From contig CAJJCJ010000007.1 of NCBI GenBank assembly GCA_905182645.1, positions 78,718-142,717 of the forward strand: a stretch of 64,000 bases of DNA, given 5' to 3'. The translations under genes were made by a program, and so were the position numbers. The notes beneath the pieces are model-generated. The model saw only the letters and a program-made list of their open reading frames with translations, ran no database searches and was not told the DNA's origin. Numbering within the stretch: position 1 is the stretch's first letter; every line of letters begins with the position of its first letter. This document shows, one piece after another, positions 16,261-25,731 of this stretch. Origin of the DNA: an uncultured Sulfitobacter sp. GTDB taxonomy: Bacteria > Pseudomonadota > Alphaproteobacteria > Rhodobacterales > Rhodobacteraceae.

Positions 16261-18429
16261 ATGACCAATATTATTCAAACCCTTGCCGATGCACTGGCAA
16301 AACAGGGTTATGATACCCTTACTCCCGTGCAAGAGGCCTGCATTGACCCAAACCTCGAAGGCAAAGACCTGTTGGTTTCCGCCCAAACAGGGTCCGGTAA
16401 AACCGTAGGTTTCGGTCTGGCGATAGGGCCGACAATCCTAGATGATGACGGCCACTTTGGCCCTGCTGGCCGCCCATTGGCGCTTTGCATTGCACCAACA
16501 CGCGAACTTGCATTGCAAGTGAAACGCGAGCTTGCGTGGCTTTACGCTGGCACTGGTGTGACAATGGCGTCTTGCGTCGGTGGAATGGACATGCGCGAAG
16601 AGCGTCGCACACTTACCCGTGGCGCACACATCGTTGTGGCAACGCCTGGCCGCCTAAAGGACCACGTTATGCGTGGGTCGATGGATATGTCCGAAATCCG
16701 CGCGATTGTTTTGGACGAAGCCGACGAAATGCTCGACCTTGGTTTCCGCGAAGACCTTGAGTTCATTTTGGGCGAAGCCCCTGAAACACGCCGTACATTG
16801 ATGTTCTCAGCGACCGTGCCAGCCGCGATTGCAAAGCTGGCAAAGTCTTACCAGAAAAACGCCGAACGCGTTGCGACAGTGTCCAAAGAATCCCAGCACT
16901 CTGACATCGAATATCGCGCACTGTCGGTGGCCAACCACGACATTGACGCGGCGATCATCAACACATTGCGGTTCTACGATGCGCCAAACGCGATCGTGTT
17001 CTGTAACACTCGTGCATCGGTAACACGCTTGACGACACGTCTATCCAACCGTGGTTTCGCCACTGTTGCACTGTCCGGCGAGCTGTCTCAACAAGAACGG
17101 TCGCACGCATTGCAAGCCATGCGCGATGGCCGCGCTAAGGTCTGCGTTGCAACCGATGTTGCGGCGCGCGGTATCGATTTGCCGAACCTCGAATTGGTCA
17201 TTCACGCTGAATTGCCCACAAACGCTGAAACATTGCTGCACCGCTCTGGCCGTACTGGTCGCGCGGGCCGCAAAGGTGTGTCAGCCCTGATTGCACCTGC
17301 GAAAATGAAGCGTCGGGCGATGAACCTGTTGTCATGGGGCAAACTTGAAGCCACATGGGCAAACCCACCAACAGCCGACGAAGTCACAGCGCGCGACCAA
17401 GAACGCCTGCTTGAAGATCCAGTTTGGACCGAAGACGTCCCCGCTGACATCGCCGAGTTCGCTGCAAAATTGGTCGCTCTGCACGCACCAGAAAAAATCG
17501 CAGCCGCGTATTTGCGCCTGTTCGCTGGCAACAACTCTGCGCCAGAGCATTTGTCAGACTACAAAGACAGCCCACAGCGCCCTGATCGTCCAGATCGCCC
17601 TGATCGGGCACCAAAAGAGCGTAAAGAATTTGGCCCGTCCAAATGGTTCTCTGTGGATGTTGGCCGCGAAGGCAAAGCAGAAGCGCGCTGGTTGCTGCCG
17701 ATGATCTGCACAGCCGGTGGCATCACTAAAAACGAAATTGGTGCGATCCGTATTCAGCCAAACGAAACCTTTGTGGAAATCGCAGAAGGCGCGGTTGCTG
17801 GGTTTCTGAAATCCGTGGGCTCCGCGATGTCCTTGGAAAATCAGGCGAAACTGACTGCCCTTGATAGCGCGCCAAACCTTGGCGAACGTGGCGGCCCGCG
17901 CAAAACCAAGCGCGATTATGATGACAAGCCGCGCGATAGCAAACCTGCGTACAACCGCGATGACCGTCCGCGTAAACCACGCGACACATCCACGCCGCCG
18001 CCGTCCGCACAAGACAATGTTGCTGCGATCCAGCCGCGCGGTGACGGTGATGAAGCACGCCGCGAAAAGCCACGCCACAAGAAATCAAACTTCGCTAAGC
18101 CAGAGCGCCGCGATCACGGCGATGCGGTTGTCACAACCAAAAAACCGTACAAAGCTGAAGGTTACAAAGGCAAATCAGACGGACCAAAGCCCGCGTATAA
18201 AGGCAAGTCTGACGGCCCCAAGCCTGCGTACAAAGGTAAGTCCGATGGCCCAAAGCCAGCCTACAAAGGGAAATCTGAAGGCTATAAGGGCAAATCCGAC
18301 GGACCAAAGTCGGCGTACAAAGGCAAATCAGACGGTGCATCCGGTAAGCCAAAAGCAAAGGCAACCGATACATCCAAGCGTTTCGTTCCTCCGGGTGGCA
18401 AGCCTAAGCCGCGCAAACCACGGGCGTAA
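16261..18429 (+). CDS. DEAD-box RNA helicase with DbpA-type RNA-binding domain
   Basis: A 722-residue helicase. The motifs run in order: Q motif TPVQEACI, AQTGSGKT, PTRELA, TPGR, DEAD, SAT, IVFCNTRA, ATDVAARGID and HRSGRTGRAG (residues 1-360). Residues about 458-525 (KWFSVDVGREGKAEARWLLPMICTAGGI ... FVEIAEG) form a DbpA-type RNA-recognition domain that binds rRNA. After a basic linker the tail (635-692) has six YKGKS(D/E)G units. Family members act in ribosome assembly and in cold-shock RNA remodelling. The 168-base leader is long and could hold cold-responsive elements, but none is identifiable by eye. Confidence 0.93.
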   Translation: MTNIIQTLADALAKQGYDTLTPVQEACIDPNLEGKDLLVSAQTGSGKTVGFGLAIGPTILDDDGHFGPAGRPLALCIAPTRELALQVKRELAWLYAGTGVTMASCVGGMDMREERRTLTRGAHIVVATPGRLKDHVMRGSMDMSEIRAIVLDEADEMLDLGFREDLEFILGEAPETRRTLMFSATVPAAIAKLAKSYQKNAERVATVSKESQHSDIEYRALSVANHDIDAAIINTLRFYDAPNAIVFCNTRASVTRLTTRLSNRGFATVALSGELSQQERSHALQAMRDGRAKVCVATDVAARGIDLPNLELVIHAELPTNAETLLHRSGRTGRAGRKGVSALIAPAKMKRRAMNLLSWGKLEATWANPPTADEVTARDQERLLEDPVWTEDVPADIAEFAAKLVALHAPEKIAAAYLRLFAGNNSAPEHLSDYKDSPQRPDRPDRPDRAPKERKEFGPSKWFSVDVGREGKAEARWLLPMICTAGGITKNEIGAIRIQPNETFVEIAEGAVAGFLKSVGSAMSLENQAKLTALDSAPNLGERGGPRKTKRDYDDKPRDSKPAYNRDDRPRKPRDTSTPPPSAQDNVAAIQPRGDGDEARREKPRHKKSNFAKPERRDHGDAVVTTKKPYKAEGYKGKSDGPKPAYKGKSDGPKPAYKGKSDGPKPAYKGKSEGYKGKSDGPKSAYKGKSDGASGKPKAKATDTSKRFVPPGGKPKPRKPRA
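18163..18336 (+). repeat. 33-bp minisatellite coding the helicase tail
   Basis: Six consecutive YKGKS(D/E)G units, four of them followed by PKPA or PKSA. At DNA level the unit is 33 bases with synonymous differences, so the array is old enough to have diverged but could still change copy number. The units are Lys-rich and probably bind RNA. Confidence 0.8.
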
Positions 18430-18466
18430 CCCCACGGACACAGCGCCACAATAAAGACACAATCAC

Positions 18467-18504
18467 GCCTTGTGCAGGTCCAATTCCTGCGCAAGGCTTC
18501 CTTT
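18467..18504 (+). terminator. Hairpin terminator after the helicase gene
   Basis: GCCTTGTGCAGG and CCTGCGCAAGGC form a 12-bp stem with one G-U pair and a seven-base loop, followed by TTCCTTT. It lies 38 bases after the helicase stop. Confidence 0.7.
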
Positions 18505-18564
18505 ATGGCTCAACCAAGAGGCCCGCGGAACTTCCGCACACTGAGGCAGACAAGGATACACGCA

Positions 18565-18684
18565 ATGGCTACGTCAAAGCCCATCGGCACGACACAACCG
18601 GCAACACCGCGCCCCACTCCGGCGCAGGCAAATGGTGGTTCTCCCCCGCCTAAACCGGTCTACACCGATTATGCCAGTATCTGA
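18565..18684 (+). CDS. Possible 39-residue proline-rich microprotein
   Basis: An ATG at 18565 has AAGGA about nine bases upstream and opens a short frame rich in Pro, Thr and Ala (PATPRPTPAQ, SPPPKP) ending in VYTDYASI and TGA. The good ribosome site is the only positive sign. No family is recognised, and the frame may be non-functional. Confidence 0.3.
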   Translation: MATSKPIGTTQPATPRPTPAQANGGSPPPKPVYTDYASI

Positions 18685-18787
18685 CTGAAGATCACGACGG
18701 CCAGCGGACAGCTTACCATCATCCACCTCCCTGATGATGCAAAGCCGCCCACTGGCCCTTTTTTCGCGCGCAGCCTAAAGTAGCCTA

Positions 18788-19117
18788 ATGTCTGACCTGA
18801 CTACCATCCGCAACATCGGCCCCGCGCAAGAAAAAGCGTTGATAGGCGTCGGCATCACCACCGCCGCACAACTACGCGATCTAGGCGCCGACGAGGCCTA
18901 CACACGCCTGCTGCAATCAGGCAGCCGCCCGCATTTCATCATGTACTACGTCCTGCACATGGCACTGCAAGGCCGCCCGTGGAACGATTGCAAAGGTGAT
19001 GAAAAACAAAAACTTAGGGTGCGTTTCGACAAAATAAAAGTGGCAACATTTGACGTGGAACGGTCCGAGTTAGAAACCTTTCTCAACCGGATTGGCGTGG
19101 TCGAAGTCAAAACGTAG
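18788..19117 (+). CDS. TfoX C-terminal domain protein
   Basis: A 109-residue protein. Residues 1-80 match the TfoX/Sxy C-terminal domain, a helix-hairpin-helix-like unit: LTTIRNIGPAQEKALIGVGITTAAQLRDLGADEAYTRLL, then MYYVLHMALQGRPWNDC. In gammaproteobacteria TfoX controls competence, but this stand-alone domain is widespread in Alphaproteobacteria with no known role. The C-terminal 25 residues (KVATFDVERSELETFLNRIGV) go beyond the domain. It is a single gene. Confidence 0.85.
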   Translation: MSDLTTIRNIGPAQEKALIGVGITTAAQLRDLGADEAYTRLLQSGSRPHFIMYYVLHMALQGRPWNDCKGDEKQKLRVRFDKIKVATFDVERSELETFLNRIGVVEVKT

Positions 19118-19285
19118 GCGCTAAAATTTATCTGATATTTTTTGCCAAGCACCGATTCGAGTTCATTGCTTCCAATGCGGCATCGTGTCTAGAGGTCCGA
19201 TATGCGGACATTGACGATCGTCGATGGATAACTGAATTGTCAGATTTTATCGACGTCTTCGGCCTTGATCCACCTTCAGTTCCTG

Positions 19286-19319
19286 CAGTTAATTGGAGCA
19301 GCGCGGCACTAATTAACTG
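19286..19319. promoter_or_regulatory. Inverted repeat upstream of the ABM-like pseudogene
   Basis: CAGTTAATT (19286-19294) and AATTAACTG (19311-19319) are a perfect 9-bp inverted repeat with 16 bases between, 82 bases before the ABM-like start. The arms are about two helical turns apart, as for a dimeric regulator site. It has no terminator features. Confidence 0.4.
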
Positions 19320-19400
19320 TTTGCAACTTTTCGTGCTATACTTCGACGGACAAAGTCTATCGGCTTTGGTTATTCAAAATTAATAGGTAAGGATTGCATA

Positions 19401-19688
19401 ATGTTTGCTCGTGTTACTCATTATAAGATGAAGCCCGGCTCTAAGGACGCCACAACCGCAATTATGAATTCGCTGAAAAGCTAGATTATGGGAATGCCCG
19501 GGATACATAATTTCATTAATGTTTTGAATGATGACGGCAGCGGCTACGTTATCTCAGTCGTCGAGAGTGAGGCCACTTCGAACGCCAATGCCACCAAAGT
19601 GGCGGAACTTTGGGGCGCATTTTCCGACCATATGGAGGCCACCCCCAAAGCTGAAGCCTATGACGTTATTGCGAACTGGAGCAACTGA
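19401..19688 (+). pseudogene. ABM-like (antibiotic biosynthesis monooxygenase fold) protein with in-frame stop
   Basis: From ATG 19401, which has AAGGA eight bases upstream, the frame reads MFARVTHYKMKPGSKDATTAIMNSLKS and then meets TAG at 19482-19484. The same frame continues as IMGMPGIHNFINVLNDDGSGYVISVVES ... WGAFSDHM to TGA at 19686. The whole 95-codon unit has the pattern of the dimeric alpha-beta barrel (ABM) fold. A CAG to TAG change is the simplest explanation. A restart at ATG 19488 would lack the first strand, so the product is probably lost. Confidence 0.65.
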
Positions 19689-19884
19689 ACGAAGCGGCTG
19701 TAACGCTCTGGTGTATATTGCATGGCACAAGCAACAGAGCGCCGCGTTTCAGGAGCACCGGTCATTCATAGACCTCTATCTGTTTCAATAGAAAGGATAA
19801 AAGGAATGCCTTGGTTCGGCTCTTGGCTGCAGTTTGATGTGGTCTGTACAAACGGACGCCTTGTCCGCACAGAATACCTCCGAA

Positions 19885-19924
19885 ACAAAAAAGCCGCCAC
19901 GCATCATCTGCGCGGCGGCTTTTC
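19885..19924. terminator. Terminator after ndk
   Basis: AAAAAGCCGCC and GGCGGCTTTT form a symmetric stem with flanking A and T runs, so the hairpin can work on both strands. On the minus strand it lies 36 bases after the ndk stop. Confidence 0.75.
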
Positions 19925-19959
19925 TAGCTTATTAAGCGTGCCCTAAAGCACAGCCCAAT

Positions 19960-20382
19960 TTAGCCAACCAGTTCAAGACCGGAGAAGAAGAATGCGATTT
20001 CTTCGGCTGCTGTTTCTGGCGCGTCGGATCCGTGAACGGAGTTTTCGCCGATGGACAGTGCGAATTCCTTACGGATTGTGCCGTCTGCTGCGTCGGCAGG
20101 GTTAGTCGCACCCATAACTTCGCGGTTTTTCGCGATTGCATCTTCGCCTTCAAGAACCTGAACAACAATTGGTTCGGAAATCATGAATTCGGTCAATTCG
20201 CCAAAGAACGGACGTTCGGAATGCACACCGTAGAATTCTTGTGCTTGTGCCAAAGACAACTGAATGCGCTTGGATGCGACGATCCGCAGGCCAGCGGCTT
20301 CAAATTTCGCGGCGATTGCGCCCGTAAGGTTACGCTTTGTGGCGTCTGGCTTGATGATAGAAAATGTACGCTGAATTGCCAT
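19960..20382 (-). CDS. ndk: Nucleoside diphosphate kinase
   Basis: The 140-residue enzyme transfers the gamma-phosphate from ATP to other NDPs through a phospho-histidine. The start [18 protein letters not shown] is typical, and the active-site His lies in the conserved [20 protein letters not shown] block near residue 117. Length and order are those of bacterial NDK. Longer upstream reading is in another gene's leader and is ignored. It is a single gene ended by a strong terminator, divergent from the ABC-F gene. Confidence 0.97.
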   Translation of the reverse strand: MAIQRTFSIIKPDATKRNLTGAIAAKFEAAGLRIVASKRIQLSLAQAQEFYGVHSERPFFGELTEFMISEPIVVQVLEGEDAIAKNREVMGATNPADAADGTIRKEFALSIGENSVHGSDAPETAAEEIAFFFSGLELVG

Positions 20383-20508
20383 GATGGGCCTCTTTTTGCT
20401 GATGATCGGGGCTGTGCCCGTATGAATTGATGCGCGCGAACTAACATGACGCCTGCGACTTGAAAAGCGGTGATTGACGCCGCGCTTTACATCAGGCAAA
20501 GCGACCCC

Positions 20509-22365
20509 ATGCTTAAAATATCTGACATCACATATTCCGTCGCTGGCCGCACATTGGTCGAAAACGCATCCGTCACCATTCCGACCGGTCACAAGGTTGG
20601 TCTTGTGGGCCGAAACGGGTCTGGCAAAACGACGCTGTTCAAAATCATTCGTGGCGAAATGGTGCTCGACACGGGCGTTGTGAACATGCCCAAGGGTTGG
20701 AAAATAGGCGGCGTTTCCCAAGAGGTCCCCGGCAACGAGGTATCGCTGATCAATACCGTGCTACGGGCCGATGTTGAACGCGAGGCGCTGCTGGCCGAGG
20801 CTGAAACAGCCACCGACCCAAGCCGCATCGCAGAAGTACAAACCCGCCTTGTCGACATCGACGCATGGTCCGCAGAAGCCCGTGCCGCATCGATCCTGCG
20901 CGGCCTCGGCTTTACCCATAACGAACAGCTGCAACCCTGCTCCGCCTTCTCTGGTGGCTGGCGGATGCGCGTGGCCTTGGCCGCCGTTCTGTTCTCGGAG
21001 CCCGACCTGCTGCTGCTCGACGAGCCGACAAACTATCTCGATCTCGAAGGCGCGCTTTGGCTCGAAGCCTACCTGACAAAATACCCGCACACCGTGCTGA
21101 TCGTCAGCCACGACCGCGAACTGCTGAACCGGTCCGTTGGCGGCATCCTGCACCTTGAAGACAAGGGCCTGATCTACTACACAGGCACCTACGACATGTT
21201 CGCCAAACAGCGTGCGCAAAAACGCGCGCTCATGGCGTCTGCGGCCAAGAAACAAGACGCGAAACGCGAACACCTGCAAGCCTTCGTTGACCGCTTTAAG
21301 GCGAAAGCATCCAAAGCCAAGCAAGCCCAGTCCCGCGTCAAAGCCCTTGAAAAGATGGAAACCATTCGTGCACCAGAAGACGTGGCGCGCACCGTGTTCA
21401 CCTTCCCCAAGCCGGAAGAACTGTCTCCGCCCATCATCGCCACCGAAGGCGCCTCTGTTGGTTACGGCGACACCATCATTCTGCGCGATCTGAACCTGCG
21501 CATCGACCAAGATGACCGGATCGCCCTGCTTGGCCGGAACGGCGAAGGCAAATCAACGCTCTCAAAAATGCTCTCTGATCGGCTGCAAATCGCCAGCGGC
21601 AACATGGTCACATCAAACAAACTGCGCATCGGTTTCTTTGCTCAGCACCAAGTCGACGAACTTTACGTCGATGAAACGCCGCTTGAGCACCTGATGCGCG
21701 AACGCGCCTCCGAAGGCCAAGCACGACTGCGTGCCCGCCTCGCAGGGTTCGGCCTCGGCGCTGATCAAGCCGACACCGAAGTTGGGCGTCTATCGGGCGG
21801 TCAAAAGGCGCGTCTGTCGCTGCTGTTGGCCACTCTCCCTGCCCCGCATCTGCTTATCCTCGACGAGCCGACAAACCACCTTGATATCGAATCTCGTGAA
21901 GCACTTGTTGACGCGCTGACCGCCTATACCGGCGCCGTGATCCTTGTCAGCCACGACATGCACTTGCTGTCGATGGTCGCTGATCGGTTGTGGTTGGTCA
22001 AAGACGGGCACGTCACATCCTATGATGATGACCTGCAAGCCTACCGCAAAATGCTGCTGACGCCAGAAAAGCCAAAGGGCAAAGATAAGCCAAAGCCCAC
22101 TGAAAAGAAAAAGACAGCCAGCAAAGAACAACTACAAGCCATGCGGTCTGACACCAAAAAGGGCGAAGAGCGCGTCAAAAAGATTAACGAGATGCGCGAC
22201 AAGCTGGCCAAGAAGCTCGCGGACCCAGCCTTATATGAAGACGGTAAAGCAGGCGAGCTTGCGACATGGAACGCGAAATACGCCGAAGTCATGAACGCAC
22301 TTGAACGCGCCGAAGCCATATGGATGCAATCGCTCGAAAGGCTTGAACGGGCGCAGAAAGCCTGA
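20509..22365 (+). CDS. ABC-F family ATPase (YheS/Uup-like)
   Basis: A 618-residue soluble protein with two ATP-binding cassettes and no membrane part. Cassette one has [21 protein letters not shown] and [14 protein letters not shown]; cassette two has [23 protein letters not shown] and [14 protein letters not shown]. Between them is the long charged linker ([25 protein letters not shown]) that contacts the ribosomal P-site tRNA in this family. The C-terminus is a Lys-rich helical hairpin. ABC-F proteins rescue or tune ribosomes; resistance function is unlikely for this housekeeping type. The start is the ATG at 20509, since earlier codons do not fit the domain. Confidence 0.93.
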   Translation: MLKISDITYSVAGRTLVENASVTIPTGHKVGLVGRNGSGKTTLFKIIRGEMVLDTGVVNMPKGWKIGGVSQEVPGNEVSLINTVLRADVEREALLAEAETATDPSRIAEVQTRLVDIDAWSAEARAASILRGLGFTHNEQLQPCSAFSGGWRMRVALAAVLFSEPDLLLLDEPTNYLDLEGALWLEAYLTKYPHTVLIVSHDRELLNRSVGGILHLEDKGLIYYTGTYDMFAKQRAQKRALMASAAKKQDAKREHLQAFVDRFKAKASKAKQAQSRVKALEKMETIRAPEDVARTVFTFPKPEELSPPIIATEGASVGYGDTIILRDLNLRIDQDDRIALLGRNGEGKSTLSKMLSDRLQIASGNMVTSNKLRIGFFAQHQVDELYVDETPLEHLMRERASEGQARLRARLAGFGLGADQADTEVGRLSGGQKARLSLLLATLPAPHLLILDEPTNHLDIESREALVDALTAYTGAVILVSHDMHLLSMVADRLWLVKDGHVTSYDDDLQAYRKMLLTPEKPKGKDKPKPTEKKKTASKEQLQAMRSDTKKGEERVKKINEMRDKLAKKLADPALYEDGKAGELATWNAKYAEVMNALERAEAIWMQSLERLERAQKA

Positions 22366-22421
22366 TCAACTTTGGTTAACCAGATATCAGCGCGGGGGTC
22401 ATCCTGCGCAGAAAGCACACC

Positions 22422-23054
22422 ATGACAGATCTACCAGCCCTGATTGCTGCCTTCACGACGCTGTTCATCATCATCGACCCGCTTGGTCTGGCGCCATTAT
22501 TTGTGGCACTCACCGATGGGATGACAACGGCGCAACGGCGCAGTGTTGCAATTAGGTCCTGCCTGATTGGCGCCATGCTGATGTTGGCGTTCTTGGTCTT
22601 GGGCGAGGCGCTTTTAGGCTTCATCGGCATTTCCATGTCAGCATTCCGCATCGCAGGCGGTGTTTTACTGTTCCTCACAGCGCTTGAGATGCTTTTCCAA
22701 AAACGCCAAGCACGCCGCGAAGACAGCGCAAACGAAGGTGCCATTGAACATCAAGACGATCCGTCTGTGTTTCCACTCGCCATGCCGCTGATCGTTGGGC
22801 CAGGGGCTATCACCACGATTATTCTGCTCGCAGGTCAAGCCGAAGGTGTCGCAGGCTTTGCCGCTGTCGCCGCTGTGATGCTGACTGTGCTGTTCACCGT
22901 ATTCATCGCCTTCCTCGTGGCCCCTCTGCTTGAACGCCTCTTGGGTAAAACGGGCCTCAACATCCTGACACGCCTTCTGGGCATGCTTTTGGCGGCACTC
23001 GCCATACAATTTATCCTTGATGGCCTGCTAGAGACTTTTGGAATGGCCGCATAA
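22422..23054 (+). CDS. MarC-family integral membrane protein
   Basis: A 210-residue protein with six predicted membrane segments: AAFTTLFIIIDPLGLAPLFVAL, ... LMLAFLVLGEALLGFIGIS, FRIAGGVLLFLTALEML, then after a charged loop PLAMPLIVGPGAITTIILLAG and two more. The two DPLG/GPGA half-signatures define the MarC/UPF0056 family. Despite the name, a role in multiple antibiotic resistance is not supported for the family; the function is unknown. It is followed at 18 bases by the protease gene. Confidence 0.9.
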   Translation: MTDLPALIAAFTTLFIIIDPLGLAPLFVALTDGMTTAQRRSVAIRSCLIGAMLMLAFLVLGEALLGFIGISMSAFRIAGGVLLFLTALEMLFQKRQARREDSANEGAIEHQDDPSVFPLAMPLIVGPGAITTIILLAGQAEGVAGFAAVAAVMLTVLFTVFIAFLVAPLLERLLGKTGLNILTRLLGMLLAALAIQFILDGLLETFGMAA

Positions 23055-23071
23055 GCCCTATATGATCCGTC

Positions 23072-23650
23072 ATGAGCAGTGATCAAACAGCCGACGCCAT
23101 CTACCTGTCCCTTTTGGGGGGCGCTCTTTTGCTGTCGTATCTGCTGGCAAGCCGCATCAACATCGGCAAAATGCTGCAACAAATGGGCATCTGGGTTCTG
23201 ATTTTTATGGGCGCTATCGCTGTGATCGGCATGTGGCCTGAAATTCAACGGACCATCACCCCGCGTCAATCGGTCGTGGACGGCACCACAATCGTGCTGC
23301 CCCGTGCGCGTGATGGGCATTATTATCTGACCCTCGACATCAACAACGTGCCCGTCGAATTTGTTGTCGACACAGGGGCATCCCAAGTCGTGCTGACCCA
23401 AGACGACGCAAAACGCATCGGCCTGAACCCAAGCTCACTGTCCTATCTTGGCACCGCCAGCACCGCCAATGGCACCGTGCGCACCGCAGCCGTGCGGCTT
23501 GATACCGTCAGCCTTGGTGCAATCACCGATACAAGCGTGCGCGCAGTCGTAAATGATGGACAGATGTTTGGGTCGCTGTTGGGTATGACATATCTCAGTA
23601 ATTTTGACAGCATCACCATCAAAGACGGTCAACTTATACTTTCAAGATAG
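23072..23650 (+). CDS. Membrane-anchored retropepsin-like aspartic protease (TIGR02281 type)
   Basis: This 192-residue protein has two N-terminal membrane segments (AIYLSLLGGALLLSYLLA; MGIWVLIFMGAIAVIGMW) followed by a single retropepsin-like domain. The catalytic motif is FVVDTGASQVVLT, and LLGMTYLSNFDSITIKDGQLIL is the C-terminal flap and hydrophobic-Gly block. Like retroviral proteases it should act as a homodimer; the substrate is unknown. It follows marC closely and probably shares its transcript. Confidence 0.88.
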   Translation: MSSDQTADAIYLSLLGGALLLSYLLASRINIGKMLQQMGIWVLIFMGAIAVIGMWPEIQRTITPRQSVVDGTTIVLPRARDGHYYLTLDINNVPVEFVVDTGASQVVLTQDDAKRIGLNPSSLSYLGTASTANGTVRTAAVRLDTVSLGAITDTSVRAVVNDGQMFGSLLGMTYLSNFDSITIKDGQLILSR

Positions 23651-23674
23651 CGCCATAAAACGCTAAAACTGAAC

Positions 23675-24139
23675 TTAAGCGCCGGTGCTTTCAGCCTTCT
23701 TAACCCAAGACCCCATGTCCTGCGCCCAATATTGGGCCTCACATCCAGCGTCAGTCAACGCCTTCCACTGGGTCCGCGCATGGGCCTTGGCGTCATCATC
23801 ATTGCCGTCAAATAGCACACAGGTACGCATCAACTGCCCTACCTCTGCCGCCGTAACCCCTGCACCGTCCACCGACATCACGCAGCCAAATCCATCCGCA
23901 GGCGTATCCACACCCAATAACACAGGCTGGCTGTCATCATGCGGACCGCCTGCCATGCCGTGCGGCTGAAACGACGCAGGCGTACCTTGCCACAACCGCA
24001 TATCCAACCGTTGCAAAACAGCAGGGTTGCGACCACGCACCAGCACACGCCAACCAGCACCTTGGGCTTTACCCACCAGCATCGGCAACGTGTCCTCAAG
24101 CGGGCTTTCGGTCAGGTGATAGAAATATACAGCTCCCAC
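23675..24139 (-). CDS. holC: DNA polymerase III chi subunit
   Basis: The 154-residue protein matches HolC: VYFYHLTESPLEDTLPMLVGKAQGAGWRVLVRG at the start and VLFDGNDDDAKAHARTQWKAL near the end. Chi links the clamp loader to single-strand binding protein. The GTG start at 24139 abuts the TAA stop of pepA (24140-24142), so holC is translated directly after pepA; this pair is conserved in many Proteobacteria. Confidence 0.93.
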   Translation of the reverse strand: MGAVYFYHLTESPLEDTLPMLVGKAQGAGWRVLVRGRNPAVLQRLDMRLWQGTPASFQPHGMAGGPHDDSQPVLLGVDTPADGFGCVMSVDGAGVTAAEVGQLMRTCVLFDGNDDDAKAHARTQWKALTDAGCEAQYWAQDMGSWVKKAESTGA

Positions 24140-25600
24140 TTATGCCTCGTAATTATCTGAAATTAAACGGTTAAGCGCCATAACACCCCAGCCCGTTGCA
24201 CCCGCAGGCGCAAGCGTCGTCGCACCCTTAACAGATGCGACACCCGCAATGTCCAAATGCGCCCACGGCAAGTCGTCTTTTACAAAACGGGCCAAAAACT
24301 GCGCCGCTGTGATCGATCCTGCTGGGCGTCCGCCTGTGTTCTTCATATCGGCGATACGACTGTTGATCAGCTTGTCATAGGCAGGCGACATCGGCAAACG
24401 CCACGCACCTTCACCCTCAGCCCCAGCCGCCTTCAGAAACGCAGCACTCAAATCATCTGAATTTGAAAACACGCCTGCATTCTCATGCCCAAGCGCAATA
24501 AGCATCGCACCCGTCAGCGTCGCCAAATTGATCATGGCACGCGGGGCAAATCGATCTTGGGCGTACCAAAGCAAATCAGCCAGCACCAAACGGCCCTCAG
24601 CATCGGTGTTAATCACCTCAATCGTGTCGCCCTTCATGGACGTGACAACATCACCAGGACGCACGGCGCGGTCGGATGGCATGTTTTCAACAATTCCGAC
24701 CAGGCCAACAACATTGGCCTTTGCTTTGCGCATCGCCAGCGTTTTCATGACGCCCGACACCACACCAGCGCCGCCCATATCCATGGTCATGTCTTCCATG
24801 CCGCCCGCAGGTTTGATGCTGATACCGCCAGTATCAAACACCACGCCCTTGCCAACCAGTGCAAACGGGGCCTCATCACCGCCACCATGCCATTGCATAA
24901 CAACAACCTTGGACGGGCTCGCAGACCCTTGCCCGACGCAAAGCAGCGCGCCCATGCCCAGCTCTTCCAGCTGATTTTCTTCCAAAACCTCAACTCTTAG
25001 GCCAAGCGCCTGCAATTCCGCCAAACGATCACCAAAACTCGTGGTGGTCAGGTCATTGGCGGGGGCATTGGTCAGGTCACGGGTGAAAAACACGCCCTCT
25101 GCCACGGAACGCAAGGCGACGGCATCCACAGCCTCAGGCTTGGACATCATTATGGTCACAGGCCCGCGCAGCTTTGGCTCCGCCGTTTTATGATCCACAT
25201 AGGCATAATCACGTAGCATCAGCCCCAACGCGGCCTCATCCGCACTGCCCAAATTGCCTGCCAAAACCAGCATCGGCTGCGGGCCCTTTTCAATGGCCAG
25301 CGAGGCACCAGCCTTGCGGGCGGCCTCTTGGGTCGGCTTGCGGTCCAGCTTGACCACGATCACAGCAACGGCGCTAAGCCCCGAAGGATACGCCAAACGC
25401 ACAGCAGCGCCCTCGGCCAAACCATTAAACGCCTCGCTTGCAACAAACCTGTCCACCGCTTTGCGGGTCAGTGTATTCACTTTGCGCGCACAGGCATCGA
25501 GCTTGGCGTCAGCACCAACAAAAATGGCAATCGTGCCATCGAAATCCGATATTTGGTCCAGATCGGTCGCGCAAAACGTGAAATCAGTCAATGCAGTCAT
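24140..25600 (-). CDS. pepA: Leucyl aminopeptidase (M17)
   Basis: A 486-residue cytosolic aminopeptidase with an N-terminal macro-like domain and the C-terminal di-metal catalytic domain. The metal-site motifs are VGKGVVFDTGGISIKP, DMGGAG and the family signature NTDAEGRLVLAD. A late ADMKNTGGRPAGSITAAQFLARFV block is also typical. It hydrolyses N-terminal residues of peptides and may have a DNA-binding role in some species. It is transcribed away from the lpt operon and is the first gene of pepA-holC. Confidence 0.95.
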   Translation of the reverse strand: MTALTDFTFCATDLDQISDFDGTIAIFVGADAKLDACARKVNTLTRKAVDRFVASEAFNGLAEGAAVRLAYPSGLSAVAVIVVKLDRKPTQEAARKAGASLAIEKGPQPMLVLAGNLGSADEAALGLMLRDYAYVDHKTAEPKLRGPVTIMMSKPEAVDAVALRSVAEGVFFTRDLTNAPANDLTTTSFGDRLAELQALGLRVEVLEENQLEELGMGALLCVGQGSASPSKVVVMQWHGGGDEAPFALVGKGVVFDTGGISIKPAGGMEDMTMDMGGAGVVSGVMKTLAMRKAKANVVGLVGIVENMPSDRAVRPGDVVTSMKGDTIEVINTDAEGRLVLADLLWYAQDRFAPRAMINLATLTGAMLIALGHENAGVFSNSDDLSAAFLKAAGAEGEGAWRLPMSPAYDKLINSRIADMKNTGGRPAGSITAAQFLARFVKDDLPWAHLDIAGVASVKGATTLAPAGATGWGVMALNRLISDNYEA

Positions 25601-25731
25601 GTGAAAGGGGGTCCTTGAACAGTTGGTTTAGGCAATACCTAGCCCGCTGCCCACCAATTGACCAGATTACGGTTTTGTCCCAGCGCAGCTTAGGTTAGTT
25701 TGACACACAATATGCTGCGCCAATTCGGGGG

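Noticed and set aside
19722..19946. Plus-strand frame of 74 codons before ndk
   Set aside because: It runs through the ndk terminator, has no ribosome site and shows no domain.
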